A stretch of 64,000 bases of DNA from Stomoxys calcitrans (GCF_963082655.1 NC_081556.1:157528328-157592327); one strand, 5' to 3'; positions 1 to 11,928 are shown, counted from the stretch's first letter. Notes: generated from the sequence alone by a model not told the origin. Program-made: numbers and translations.

Positions 1-582
1 CAGGCCCTTCGATACGCTTCGTCAATTTGCCCCAGATCGGTACAGATTTGGATATAGCTCCCATATAGACTGATCCTCAGATTTAGGATCTTAGGCCCCT
101 TAAAGCCTCATTTATTATCCGATATTACTGAAATTTAAGACTGTGAGTTGTGTTAGACCCCTCGACATCCTTCGTCAATTTGGCCCAGATCGGTCCAGAT
201 TTGGATATAGCTGCCATATAGACCGATCCTCCGATTTAGGGTCGTAGGCCCATAAAAACCACATTTATCATCCGATGTTGTTGAAATTTGACACATTGAC
301 TTATGTTAGGCTTGTCGACATCCATGTTGCATATGATTCAGATCAGTTTATTTTTAGATATAGCTACTAAAAAGACCAATATTTTGTTATACATAATTGA
401 GCGTTGACTTGTACTTATAAGTATTTGGTCCAAATCGGATCATATTCCGATATAACTGCTATGGGACCAAAGGTATGAAAATTTCACTGGATTTTGATGA
501 AAAGTGCTTTACATAGATGCCCGGGGTGGTGGGTATCCAAAGTTTGGCCCGGCCGAACTTAACGCCTTTTTACTTGCTTTGT
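1..582 (+). mobile_element. Helentron-like minisatellite element, right part (cut by window edge)
   Basis: Tandem units of about 150 bp are built around 'gatatagctgccatatagac' and 'tgaaatttgacac'. They run into the family's right end, a palindrome (tttggcccggccgaa near 543-557, one mismatch to the consensus) followed by 'aacgcctttttacttg'. The left part lies outside the window. No coding potential is seen. Confidence 0.7.
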
Positions 583-844
583 TTTGATTTATTATTATTA
601 ACTAATTATTAGAGAGCGGATATATATGCACTTTTTGTTTATGGACCGATTTTGACCAAAATTTGTATTTAGACATTTAAACGAATTTTGACGTCATATC
701 TGATATATGCAAAAAATATGCAAAATGTAGGAGCAATAATATTGTAGATACGTTTAGAACCTTAAATGATTAAATAGTTTGGGTTCTAAGTACTTTTGTG
801 GGTATAAATGTCCTCTTTAAACCCATTTTTGTCTAATTGTATCC

Positions 845-1350
845 TAAGAACCTACTAGGTCCAAATTTGTACCGGTCTCCCGATTTAGGGTCTTAGGCCT
901 ACAAAAGCCACATTTATTATCCGATTTGGCTGAAATTTGGCACAATGAATTGTGTTTAGATCCCAGATATCTGTGCCGAATATGGATCAGATCGGTCTAT
1001 ATCTTGGTAAAGCTCCCATATCGGCCGATTTAAGGTTTTAAGCCCATAAAAGCCGTATTTATTTCCCGATTTCGCTGAAAACGATTTCCCGATTTCGCAC
1101 AACGAGTTTTGTTTAGATTTTTCATATCCGTGCCAAATATGGTTCAGTTCGGTATATTTCTTAGTATAGCTCCCATATAGACCGATTTTCCCGATTTAAG
1201 GTTTTTAGCCCATAAAAGCCGTGCTTATTACCCGATTTGGCTGAAATTTGGCACGACGAGTTGTGTTTAGATTTTTGATATCTATGCCAAATATGGTTCA
1301 GATCGGTCTATATCTTAGTATAGCTCCCATAGACTGATCTTGTTATTTAA
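845..1350 (+). repeat. Detached block of Helentron-family tandem units
   Basis: About three degenerate units match the body of the neighbouring element ('ctcccatatagaccgatt', 'cataaaagcc', 'ccgatttggctgaaatttggcac'). Neither end of the element is present, so this is a fragment. The AT-rich stretch 583-844 between it and the preceding copy shows nothing recognisable. Confidence 0.6.
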
Positions 1351-1464
1351 GTTGATCAGATTCTTAAAAAATTTGCCTACCGCATTTTCAATGTATCGGG
1401 GTTTTGAAAAAAAGAAGCCGTTACTTTAAATACATTTTAATATTTGTATATTTGAATTCATTTT

Positions 1465-2720
1465 TAATATATATACCTGCTGAACCGGGCCCGCTCCGCT
1501 GGGCCTTCTTTTACTTTATATGGAACAAAATTTTCTTTTGAATATATTTTTTTGACAATGCAAGAGCTTTAAGTGAATATCATGCTACGAAAATAGTAAA
1601 TGTATATCGCTTGACTAACAGTAAGACAATATAAATGGTTTTATCTAATCCCATATGATCTTTATAGGTCTATGAATTCGCTCGAAGTGTTTTAATTTGG
1701 ATGTTCGATGTAGTCCACTTTTAGGACATTTTTTGAACTCGATATTCTCATGATGTCCGATTTGGGGGTGTTTTCGGGGCTGAGGTGGTCGCCAGGCACT
1801 TAGCTCTGAAAACAAATATATAAGCATCGTGCTCTACTCTCAAATACCATTTATTTAAACCTCATATTGCCATAGGATTAAGGGAAGTTTATGGCATGAG
1901 GCGTCTCCAAACACTTGGCCGAAAAATTGGTTATCAAATTCCATCTCAATTCAATCTCCAATACCTTATATTTGAGACACATATGGCCATGGTCGGTAAA
2001 TTTGTACTCTTTTGGGGGTGTTCTGGGGAAGGGGCGGTGCCCCAAATACATGGTCGTATTCTACTCCCAAATACCTTCTGTTTTAGCCCCATATTGCGAT
2101 GGTCAGTAAATAATTGCTGTTTGTGGGTGTTTTGGAAAAGGGGTAAAACCCCAGAAAATTGGTCCCGAAAGTGGGTGCCAATTTCGTGCTCTACTCCCCA
2201 ATACTTTTCATTTGCAAAGTCAGCAAATATGTCCGTTTTGGGGTATGGGCCCTAAAAACTATCAATGTCAAGCTCCAATCTATTAAAGATCGAAATTGTC
2301 ATGGTAAGCAAATGCGTCCTATTTGGGGGTTGTTATGGGAGTGGGATGCCCCTTAGACAGATGGTCCCGAATATAGAAATCACATTTATGGTCTACTCCC
2401 AAATACTTTTCATTTGAGCCCTATATTTCCGTAGTCGGCAAAGATATCCGGTTTGGAGGGTGATTTGGGGGATGGGGCGGCCACTCATTGACTTGGCCCT
2501 GAAAATGTATCTCAGATTCGTGTTATACTATAATATACCTAAAATATACCATATATACCATATTGCCAGGGTCAGTAAATAAGTCCAAGATTTCTTCTAT
2601 AGATGACATGTGTCCAAATACCTTAGATTTTAATTAGATATTGTCCCAATCTACCAAAGTCCTTTTGGGTTGGGCCGTGCACCCAATAGCTTGACCCCAA
2701 ACTTACCACCTGATTCGTAT
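1465..2720 (+). mobile_element. Repeat element with tandem units of about 100 bp (family B)
   Basis: It begins with a GC-rich head near 1483-1505 (ccgggcccgctccgctgggc) and then carries about ten degenerate units with 'tactcccaaatacctttcatttgagcc' themes and 'tgggggtgttttgggg' runs. The same units recur at 23.6, 47.4 and 59.3 kb. Short open frames here are by-products of the repeat and are not genes. The class is unknown; copies elsewhere end in a conserved tail with ACAAA-type repeats. Confidence 0.5.
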
Positions 2721-2849
2721 TTTTGAGTTATTATAAGGGTACATAAAAAAATAAGCTTAAATCGGTTAAATCATTTCGATATAGACGCAAACGATGGTGC
2801 AGCTTCTTCTGCCGGTCTTGATAATATCTAAAAAGAACACTAAATTGTG

Positions 2850-3015
2850 GGGTACTTTGCCATGTAAAAACTTCTCCCCAAAGAGCCATTTGGATTTGGC
2901 TATAAAAAAGGGACCCCTTATTATTGAGCATAAACTTGAATCGGACAGCGCTCATTGATATGTGAGAAGTTTGCCCCTGTTCCTTAATGGAATGGAATGT
3001 TCATGGGCGAATTTT
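2850..3015 (+). mobile_element. tRNA-derived SINE, 3' part only
   Basis: It matches the 3' body of the full SINE copies at 36.7 and 55.1 kb ('cttctccccaaagag', 'actcattgatatgtgagaag', 'gcccctgttccttaatgg', ending 'tgttcatgggc'). The tRNA-like head is absent. Positions 3016-3417 are AT-rich, lie downstream of the PDZ gene's stop, and may hold its 3' UTR and polyadenylation signal. Confidence 0.65.
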
Positions 3016-3417
3016 CATTTTTATTTAGCCCAACTTACCTCTGAGAAAATAAAGTTTTAAATGTTTGTTTTTGGTATAATATTGTTGTTACTTAAGAAAA
3101 TTTACAGATTTTATTTGCTTTACACCAGTCACATTTCCCTAGAAAATATCTAAATTAAATATTAGCTATGAACAAACTTCATTACTTAGTTTACTAAGGA
3201 TATAAGGATCATTTTTGTTGTGTATACAAAAAAAAACGAAACTAACAAAAAATCTTTCTTTAGAAAATTTTTCTGTTCTTAACATTGCCATTATGGTTGG
3301 ATATGATGCAGGAGGTATGCATGTATGGGTGGCACATTCACTCACCCGTGCATGATACTCCAGTATTACTAAAATTTAAATCTCTTCTTGTAAGCGAAAG
3401 AGATTATTCAGTAATTT

Positions 3418-5449
3418 TCATAGATTATGCCGGTGGCGACCCAACGAGGACGTATGCAAAGGGGACGGAGCAGCACTGTGGCTACAGCTCTCAATGAGTA
3501 GACTGTTGGCAGCATCACCGTTGAGCGTTTTTTCCGTAATATGAGCCCTCTTCGAAGGACGTTTTCGTTCAATGTCAGCATTGGTATTTAGTTCAACGGT
3601 TTGTAAACTCTGGGCTCTCTGTAGCGAAAGGCGCAAGGGTTTCTTTGGCGGAGTCGGTCTAATAGTACGTGCCTCGGACATGGTATCACTAGGCTGTGTG
3701 CGTGGTCTAGGGCGACTAGTTTCAGTTTCACTATCGAAATCCAAAGATTTGACACTGCGCATATCCGAGTGCAGACGGGCTCTTAAAGTTTGGACATCAG
3801 TGCCACGAGGAGTATCACGACGACGCTCGGAATATCTAGTATGGAAAAAGTATAGAAAATATTAAAAATTCCAAGCATATCGATTTTGGCTTTTTAATTC
3901 TTACCCATTTGCATGATTTAGATGCTCCACACTTCGGGCATGCATTTGAGAAGCTTTGGAATTGGACCTATCGTAACGTTCCCTGAGTCGTTCCTTTTCT
4001 TTTTTGTGCGAAGTATGCGCTGGGTAGTTAGAATCACTGTTGACCGAAATTTTGGAAGCGGAGAGGGTTTTGTTGGCAGCCACGACATTCATGTCATGAG
4101 GGCTATTCTCTCGTATCAGAGTTTTGGTTATGTGAGCTGCCGATTTGCTTTTTGTGAGCAGCGCATGTTTTTTAATCTCAGGTGTTTCCTCTCCCATCAA
4201 TTCAATGGGTTTGCCACCCACTAATGTGGTAATGTAGTTGCCTCTTTGGAACACCAGGGGCTTGTCGGGAGGTGTTGAGGGCGGCGATGAGATATTAATG
4301 CTTGTCACATGACCATGCAATTGATTTTCTTGTTGCACTAGCTGTTGTTGCTGATGATGTTGGGGTTGTACCTGCTGCTGTATTTGTTCGTGTTCCAGTT
4401 TGCTGGCCTGCAACTCTTTAACCTGCTCCTCCAAATACGAGATCCTATGCTGCAAGCGCATATTATTTTCCTTTTCTAGGTCCAATTGTTTTTGTGGTAT
4501 TGCAGCAGGTTTTCTTCTCAGCACAACAATTTGACACTTGCCCGTATTGCCTATAGATTTTTGGAATTCCTCTTTGGTCCTGCAAGTGACTAGTTTACCA
4601 TTGACTTCTAGTATACGATCGCCTTTGTATAGACCATCGCCTTCCAGAGCCCATTCCACATAAAAAACACCCGATGCTTCAGGTATCTCTTGGGCTGCCC
4701 AGCGTCCAGTGGTGGCTTGTACCGCATGCAAGCTCACAGAAATACCACTATTGAGCAGACTAAACAAAGAAAGAGGGAGGGTGAGAACAAGAGGTAAGGT
4801 CACTGTCGCATGGCTACTTACTTATGAAGGCTCTGGGGTTCGACTTTGGATTTATCCAATCGTGCTTGCAATGCCCTTGCCTCTTCCACAATGGAAAGTA
4901 ATTGTAATTCTTCACGACCCAAAGCATATTCAAGTTCTGCCTGTCTGATACGTACATCGATATTGCTGTGAATAATAGAAGTAAGTTATGCTGTTAAAAA
5001 AACGAATTTCTCTATGTCACACTTATCACTTACTCGGTGATGTCCAATTTATCCAAAGCGCTTTTCAAATTCTTGATTTTTATCTTCTTATTATCAGCTT
5101 CAGTTTTAAGCTTCTGTAGTTTCTGTTCGGCCGCTGGCCTGTCCGCATCATGCAAGGGTGGACCCGAGGGACGTGGCAACTTTCCCAAACATAATTGGAT
5201 GCGTAGATTTTGTATCACCGTCTCACGGTCTTGCAACGCTGAGCGTAGTTCTTTCGATTCGCCACGTGTGGATCGTGAAGTCAAAGTGCCGGCCAAAGAA
5301 GAACCCTTGCGTCTTCGCCCTGTGGTGGCGCAATGGGGTATGCTGGAACTGAGATTGCCATCAACGTTGCTCAGAACTTTGGTATTACTATTATCCTGCA
5401 GTAAGCTATATTTGGCAGGGCTATTGTAGCCTTTGGGATTTAAAATGGT
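3418..5449 (-). CDS. PDZ/coiled-coil scaffold protein, last four coding exons (5' incomplete)
   Basis: The coding exons on the minus strand are 5449-5034, 4965-4822, 4759-3905 and 3835-3418. Every junction is GT-AG, phases agree (2, 2, 2), and the stop TGA is at 3418-3420, giving 610 visible residues. Residues 1-65 are Ser/Arg-rich. About 66-139 and 140-186 are predicted coiled coil (Leu/Glu-rich heptads such as RQAELEYALGREELQLL). About 192-270 form a PDZ domain (GLYKGDRILEVNG then CQIVVLRRKP). About 278-335 are a second coiled coil with a Gln/His run. The C-terminal 270 residues are basic, Ser-rich and contain a Pro/Lys patch (RPTPPKKPLRLSL). PDZ domains bind C-terminal peptides, so a membrane or cytoskeletal scaffold role is inferred; substrate and location are not visible. 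The first exon here starts at a clean acceptor (tttcatttcag), so more exons lie upstream. I do not recognise the orthologue. Confidence 0.85.
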
Positions 5450-5894
5450 CTGAAATGAAAGTAATTCGATAAAAATCTATGATAAATCTTTAAAAGGTGT
5501 AGGGTATAAACCATATATTTTTTTTTGGATAAAAAATGCATAGGCGTGCAGTGAACCACCTAGGGATTAGACACCTGGGTTCAAATTCTGAAAATAGCAT
5601 TCCAGAATATTTTCGATAGTTTGCTAGAGTAAGAGAGTAAATTTGAGTTCATCTCGAAAGATATATGAATACATAGAGTTTGCGATATATGTTAGTAATT
5701 GAGTATGGGGACATGGCACCAATCACCTATTTACAAGTCCAGTAAACACTACTAATCTGACTGCAGAATCACTATGGACCGTTTCTATTGAAACGACCAG
5801 ATTCCTGGGGCTAAAACTGAAGACGGTAGCAGGTTTAGTAATTTTAGATTGAATCAATCTGTATGCTTAAAACGAATGGGGCTACAACAACATT

Positions 5895-5995
5895 CGTAAG
5901 TTGTTGTTTTAGAAGTGTGTTGTACACTGATGCGGCAGCCCTTACCGATGAAGGACTTAACCGGGTCAATCCGGTACGTACTACCGGCTGCTCTG
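5895..5995 (+). repeat. Dispersed repeat shared with 24.6 kb
   Basis: A segment of about 95 bp ('gtgttgtacactgatgcggc' through 'ccggctgctctgggatt') recurs on the opposite strand at about 24600-24700 with good similarity. The shared core includes 'ggtcaatccggtacgtac'. It lies between the two genes, downstream of ETHE1. The rest of 5450-6120 is AT-rich with no coding sequence and is intronic or intergenic. Confidence 0.5.
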
Positions 5996-6121
5996 GGATT
6001 GACATTTGTTAGTGTTTCAGCCTTGTGCATATAAGCATTTATATTTGAGAGAATTCTTGCCTCTATTCTGGATTTTTTTGATAAAAATTTGTTTGTTTGC
6101 AGAGGCATCATCATAAAATTC

Positions 6122-6135
6122 GTTTATTTTTATTT
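6122..6135 (-). promoter_or_regulatory. Candidate polyadenylation signal(s) of ETHE1
   Basis: On the minus strand the sequence reads AAATAAAAATAAACG, with two overlapping AATAAA-like hexamers about 95-105 nt downstream of the ETHE1 stop codon. The spacing is typical for an insect 3' UTR. Confidence 0.45.
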
Positions 6136-6227
6136 GCTATAGACACATTTTGATTTCTTTTAAATAATATAGGTTACATTATTGTTGTTTGTTATAATTA
6201 TAAATTAAATATGTTCTTGCTTAGTCT

Positions 6228-8070
6228 CTATTCCTTGGGTATATCATATAGACCACATTCTCTATTGGCGGGCAACGACTTGTCTGAAAAAACAAAAACC
6301 AGATGTTTTTAATAATATTTTAATTTTTAATTTTTCTTATAAAGTTCTTTCGTTACCTATCTTCTTGGGGTAAGGCAAGTTCAGATTTTCCATAATATTA
6401 ACAAATTCTTCCAACGATTTTGTCAAGCGTGGGTTATAAGTTTTCTCTTCCCATACAGAACTCTCCAACTGACCTCTGTAATATTTAAGGTGACCATTTC
6501 TTTTATTTTCTTTTTCTATATCCTTGAAAAGTAAACCATACTCACTTGTAATCATGGGCTGGATATATGCGATAATTGTCGGGCAAAGTGAAAATTTTGC
6601 TATGGACATTATCGTATAAACTTTGTGAGTTGCCCTCCTGGAAATCAGTACGACCACAACCTCTTATAAGCACTGTATCGCCGGTGAAGACGCATCCTTG
6701 CTCTGGTATAACATAAGTCATGCAGCCGTTGGTATGACCTGGTGTAGCAAATGACTCCAAGGCATGTCGCCCAAATTGCACCTTATCGCCTTCCTTGATC
6801 TTAATGTCAGCCTTGGCTCCACTAGCCGTCGATATAACGGACAAACTGCCGGGTATAAGTTGCTTCAACCAACCGCTGCCAGTGATGTGATCGGCGTGCA
6901 TGTGAGTGTTAACTATAAAATATTGTACAATTTTAATAAGTTGCATAAAAAAATGTTACCCCCAATGATTGGAATGCGTCAATTCTATATGTAGCGACAT
7001 TATCTCAACTTAAATCCCCCTTTTTACCACAACTTAAATCCCCATTCTCTTTTCAACTCACTTTCCTGCTCAAAATCACTATTTAACGTCAGTTTTCTAC
7101 TTGCGATTTGCCATCAGGATCTTTGGGCTACTATTAAACTAGGCGTTGGTTATGTGAACTCAGATACCATCTACAAAACTTTGGAACTTCTATATTTTAA
7201 TCAATCAAATTGTTATCGGCTATGATTAAAATGTATTTTCGCCCATTATTTTTAGAATATACGGCAGACATATCGAATTGCACTAAATTTAGTAATTGTG
7301 TTATTTATTCTTATCTTGTCGATATCAAACCCCAATCGTGTTTGACTGCTTTTAGAAAAGACATCTCAAGCGCTCTATTCAATTAAAATTTGCAATTATA
7401 TTCTATTATTATTTACCTCCTCTCATCTGGCGCAAAAACAATTGCCTTAATCAGGTTTCCCATGACTACCGTTCTTAATTGACTACTATAAGACAAGCCC
7501 TTTCTTGTTGTTGTTGTCTAGTTTAGTTTAAAGTAAACAGACACTTTTGTTTTGTTTTTGTTTTTCTAACGATAAGACTAAACTTTTGGAAGAATTTCAC
7601 AATTTCCTCCTACTCTAACCTACCTGCATATTTTAGGGTGAAACCCAAATCATGGATCAGCTGGGCATCACGTTTGGCCTGTTCCAATACAGGATCGATG
7701 ATTATGGCTTCCTTGGTATTCAAATCAGCCAGCAAATAGGTGTAGGTACAACTCTCCGTATCGAATAGCTACAAATTATTGATAACACAAAACAAAATTA
7801 ATCATAATATATTCATAGTATTCGTAGCAGTAGCAGTGGCACTGTAGCACTAACCTGACGGAAAAAGAAATCCGATGTGAAGGGAATGCGAGGCAACATG
7901 CTTACAGCACAATGGTGAAAACGTAACTGCCGATGTTGGGGATAATGTTGTGGGGTTAAAGGGGCCGAAATGGATATGTTAGCGCTCTTAGTAGAACCCG
8001 ACTTTGTCGCTGGCACTAACAGCGAACGACGAACCGTTGAGGAGAGTAAACGTAGTGTTGGCATTCTCAT
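6228..8070 (-). CDS. ETHE1: ETHE1 persulfide dioxygenase, mitochondrial (complete, five exons)
   Basis: The coding exons are 8070-7855, 7768-7624, 6912-6546, 6475-6357 and 6283-6228. All junctions are GT-AG with consistent phases and encode 300 residues. ETHE1 is a mononuclear non-haem iron enzyme of the metallo-beta-lactamase fold that oxidises glutathione persulfide to sulfite in the mitochondrial matrix during sulfide detoxification. The motif THMHADH puts the first iron ligand at His124; PGHTNG gives His180 and FTGD gives Asp199. These equal human His79, His135 and Asp154, with no gaps between them. RGCGRTDF supplies Arg208, equivalent to human Arg163, where disease substitutions occur. 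YPAHDYKG and the C-terminal [12 protein letters not shown] and PANRECG motifs are also family-typical. The Arg-rich, acid-poor N-terminus ([18 protein letters not shown]) looks like a mitochondrial presequence. The ATG at 8068-8070 is chosen because it includes this presequence. The exon reads straight into [19 protein letters not shown], matching the family start. No lesion is seen. Confidence 0.95.
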
Positions 8071-8786
8071 TTTGGAGCTTTAGTGTGTGTAAGTGTGCTT
8101 ATGGTGGAAGAAGTGGTCAGTCGTAAGGTGGGGTGGGGTAATGGATTTCTAGTAGTTGTCTTGGCTAGCTGTGGCAGAGCAAAATAGATGTTAATATCAT
8201 TGTTTATTTCTTACTTTGTGAGGTGTTGGTGTGCATGTGTGTTTGATTTATCAATTTTTAAACTTCAAACGCTGGCCACCAAATAATTTGCAAATATGGT
8301 AGAGTGTAAGCAAACACGTACACATTAAAAGTTAACAACGTATGTCTATCCGTATTATCAAAGTATTATTAACGATAATTGAGTGATTTTGATTATATCT
8401 GCCCGTTGTTGAACCGGCACCAATACGAGGATATGGCCCATCGGCCCACCCAATTGAGTCACAAATCCAAATGCTGGAGTTTTTTTCGTGGCACCTGTTA
8501 TTTCACATCTTTGTTTGTTTTTTTTTTTGTTTCTTACCTGTGTTTGACGTTTTTCTTTATTGTTGTTTACAAATCACAAAAGTTGTCAACGCTTATTACA
8601 AGTACAAGTCGTTGTGTGTTATGCCCTGACAGCCAGCAGCTGATTGAATTCACTGAGCTATGCTATTACTTGTAGATGGGCAGCAACCAACCACACAAGA
8701 AGTTCAGCACACTGTTATCGATGATTCAACAAATCGAAGAAAGCTTTGTCAAAAAGCATATAGTCGTTGAAAGAAGAAGAGCTTTT
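8071..8786. other. Upstream flank of ETHE1, no gene seen
   Basis: This probably contains the ETHE1 promoter and 5' UTR. I see no convincing TATA box or initiator. Open frames of up to 98 codons here are low-complexity and Phe/Ser-rich and are not supported. Confidence 0.4.
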
Positions 8787-8819
8787 CATTCCTCTCTCTG
8801 TCTCTCTCTCTCTCTCTCT
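8787..8819. repeat. (CT)n microsatellite
   Basis: A near-perfect CT dinucleotide run with a single G interruption. Its distance of about 720 bp from the ETHE1 start makes a GAGA-type regulatory role possible but unproven. Confidence 0.85.
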
Positions 8820-9189
8820 GAAAAGGCAATTCTACGTGATCGCCATTCGCAATAATGGCCCACCGAATAAATAAATAATTCTTTAGCACCAAAAAAACGG
8901 GTAATTGCTAGAATTTTAATTGTCCTCCAACTATTTTGGGGAATTCAAGATAGAAAAACATTTCTACATATACACAATCTTTATTTATTCTCATCAACTG
9001 AATAGTTGAAGAAGCTTCAGGAACGATGACAGCAAAAAGTCGAATTATTTTTATACCCATCATTATGGATGATGATTCAAAATATTTCTATACCAACCCT
9101 AGCCTTATCCGTCGGTCTATCAAAATTACGGTAGCGTTCGAATGGAAGAGGCTACCTCTAAACAGAAAAAAGTGTCGCAAACTTTTTTT

Positions 9190-9600
9190 CTATTAGAAAT
9201 GTAATTGAAAATAAAAACGTTTTCAATTAAAAAATTATTTCAATCAATTATTTTTTAAATTGAATCCGGATTTTTTTCAATAACGATTGTGCAATTTTCA
9301 ATTAAAAACTTATTTGATTCATCATTTTTTTTAATTGAATCTGAATTTTTTTTCATTTAAGATCGTGATTGACTTTTTTGCCATTGTCCATTAAAAAATT
9401 CATTGATTCAGTCATTATTTTAATTGAATCTAACTTTTTTCAACAACGGTCGTGGTTGAAATTTTTGGCTTTTTTAGAAAAAAAAATTATTGAGTCAATC
9501 GTTTTTTTAGTTGAATCTTAAATTTTTTTCTGTTTTAATAATTAGTTCTTGCAATCAATTTTTAATTGAATCGGAATTTTTTTTTGAAATTTCAAATATT
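9190..9600. repeat. AT-rich minisatellite, units of about 90 bp
   Basis: Four to five degenerate units alternate 'caattaaaaaatt', 'ttttaattgaatc' and 'tttttttcaataacgatt'. The same units recur at 10375-10625 and 15895-16265, so this is a dispersed family rather than a local expansion. Confidence 0.7.
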
Positions 9601-9888
9601 ATATTGGAACCATTTAAATGTATATTATTTCGCGTCCAACGAAAAAGCTAGCCGCTTGATATCATGTAATATTTGTACTTCCTATGCATAAAATAAAACT
9701 CCCATACAAATAGCATTTCGACTAGTTTGTTTAGAGACACAATTCCAAACTTAGTTATGATCGAAATATGTATAGTAATGTCATAATGGCTTTTTCAGCA
9801 TCGATCTAATTATAACATATTCCAGATAATTTTTTTCTCTGTTGGGGTTACTTCCCAGTACATATTATTCATAAATTTGAACATCAAC

Positions 9889-10068
9889 AAAATTTTTAAC
9901 CATGGTTATCCCCTTACTAATGCTGGCTACATTTATAAGGTATCCCTACCAAGTGGTGTCGCTATGCGGCACATCGTTCGGACTCGGCATAAAAAACATT
10001 AATCGGACTGCATTCAATGATATAAGAGAAGTATCCCCAGTTCCTTAATGTTCATGGGAATTTTAGTT
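9889..10068 (+). mobile_element. tRNA-derived SINE, 5' truncated
   Basis: It holds the SINE body from 'ggttatccccttactaatgc' through 'atcgttcggactcggc' to 'ttccttaatgttcatggg'. The polymerase III head is missing and point changes make it one of the more diverged copies. Confidence 0.7.
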
Positions 10069-10374
10069 AACTGTTAGTATGTCAGAAGCTAGACCTAACT
10101 CGCCATACCTCTTTTTATAATTCGGGAAACAATATTTTCCTTGCATTGCAGCAATGTAATCTTTGTTTTTATTTTAGCATCATATAACAAACGAAAGGTA
10201 TTTTAAAGACCAGCAAGTCCTACATTTAGGCAAATCTATATTAACACACACTCCATAGCCGTAAAACTCGCCGGTGTGTTTTATGTCTAGGAGGAGCTTT
10301 ACATATATCTACCAAGTTGCGTCAAAATCGAGGGTGCGCCCTATACAGCCGCTTTTTGCAAATATTTTAATATA

Positions 10375-10625
10375 ACATTTGCATATTTTCAATTGATTTT
10401 TTAATTGATCCAATTAAAAAATTAATATGAAATTTAATAAATTTCTGATCTGATCGTTTTTATTTCAATCAATTGAAAAAATCAAAATTTGTAATAATTT
10501 TTTTAATTGACTACATATTTTTTAATTGTTAATGTTTTCAATCACTTCTTTCTGTAATTCATATTATCATTTTCGTGATTAATTTTGTGAATGAAATCAA
10601 TTTTTAAATTTTTAATGTGTATAAA
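10375..10625. repeat. AT-rich minisatellite, second block
   Basis: Same theme as 9190-9600 ('attgatttttt', 'caattaaaaaatt', 'tttcaatcaattg'), separated from it by the SINE and about 300 bp of unrelated sequence. The two blocks may once have been one array. Confidence 0.6.
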
Positions 10626-11100
10626 ATAGGTCTTCTCCTATAACAAACGAACATTGTCTCCTGACATTTCTTAAATTTGCCTGTGCGCAACGACGCATAA
10701 CTGTAATACGCTTAAATCAAAAAAATCCGCTTAAGTGAAACTTGATGATAAGTACCATTAACTTTTTGTGTTGCTCATTACAGTTGAAATCGCTTTAGTG
10801 AAATATCGCTTTACTATAAATTGCATTTAAGTGAAAACATTTCTAAATCCCAAATTTTGTTTTATATGAAACTGAAATTTGATAAGTGAAAGAGTTATTT
10901 CTAACAAAATTTACCTAGAGTTGGAAAAATTCGTGGCACCAATAAAATTTGCTAAAACGTATATTACCATCTCACCAATTTACGTCTCTGACGTTGAGAA
11001 AGCATTGCATTATTCCAACTCAAGCTATTGCAAACTTTAATTAGTAAGTTGACGTGATTTTTGGCCTCCACGTATGCCTTATCGCTTCAAAAGAAATTAA

Positions 11101-11142
11101 TTTCACTTATCCGCACTCTACGCTTATTACGGATAAGTGAAA
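11101..11142. repeat. Perfect 13-bp inverted repeat (hairpin)
   Basis: TTTCACTTATCCG at 11101-11113 pairs with CGGATAAGTGAAA at 11130-11142 across a 16-nt loop. Related single motifs (gcttaagtgaaa, ctttagtgaaat) occur at 10700-10840, so it may belong to a decayed DNA transposon covering about 10665-11145. Confidence 0.6.
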
Positions 11143-11145
11143 CGT

Positions 11146-11555
11146 AATGGACGCATTTTTAACGTATTTCAGAAATAGTTCTGCAGTTATCGCAATACGG
11201 TTTGCAATATTGGGCTGACGGGTGAAGAGTTTGTTGTTCGCTGAAAATATCTGCTGCTCTGTTAATGATTGGATTGGATTAAGAGGTATACTATGCAAAT
11301 GAATGCTATGCTGTGCCAAATTTCATGCAAATTAGGTAACAATGTTAATGGAAATTTACCACAAATCTCCTTATTGTGGACATAATTAATCGATTATGCT
11401 AACAAAAAATCACAAATTGCACCAAGTTTGAAACAAGTAAGGTTTGCGGTAATATGCCTTTGCTAAGCAATATTTTGTTTTACAAACAGAAATGTTGTTA
11501 TATCCTTCACAACTACTGTGGTACATCATTGGATTCGATCACGTTGTGACCGCCT
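11146..11555. other. Non-coding stretch, nothing recognised
   Basis: AT-rich sequence with no coding signal, no strong splice sites and no match to the repeat families seen elsewhere in the window. Confidence 0.4.
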
Positions 11556-11559
11556 GTTT

Positions 11560-11928
11560 GTCTGTCCATGTAAAATTGCAATTAAAATACAGATCACAAC
11601 TTCCATCCGATCATCTTGAAAGTCTTTTTTTGGCTTAAGGCGAAGGTTATTGAAATTGGAAGAAATCGTTTCAGATTTAGATACAACTCTCATATACATA
11701 TTAGGATGGACTTTTTTACAACCTCATATCCCTATATCATATTTTGACGAGTTTTTATTTTAGATTAGTATTTGGATATAGCTTCCATATATATGTTCGT
11801 CCGATTTGAAGTAATAATGCAATAAAAAGGTAATTTACTAACGAAATTTGGCAGGAAGGATTTTCTTATATTCTTCTCTCGATATTACTGGTGAATTTCA
11901 TTAAATCGTTACAGAATTAGATATAGCT

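Noticed and set aside
3901..3904. Extending the PDZ exon to the in-frame stop after HANG
   Set aside because: The stop lies inside the GTAAG donor; splicing to the acceptor at 3836 gives a continuous, protein-like C-terminus.
6337..6657. 106-codon minus-strand open frame crossing the ETHE1 intron
   Set aside because: Only its C-terminal part is coding (exon 6475-6357); the remainder is the intron and the opposite frame of the preceding exon.
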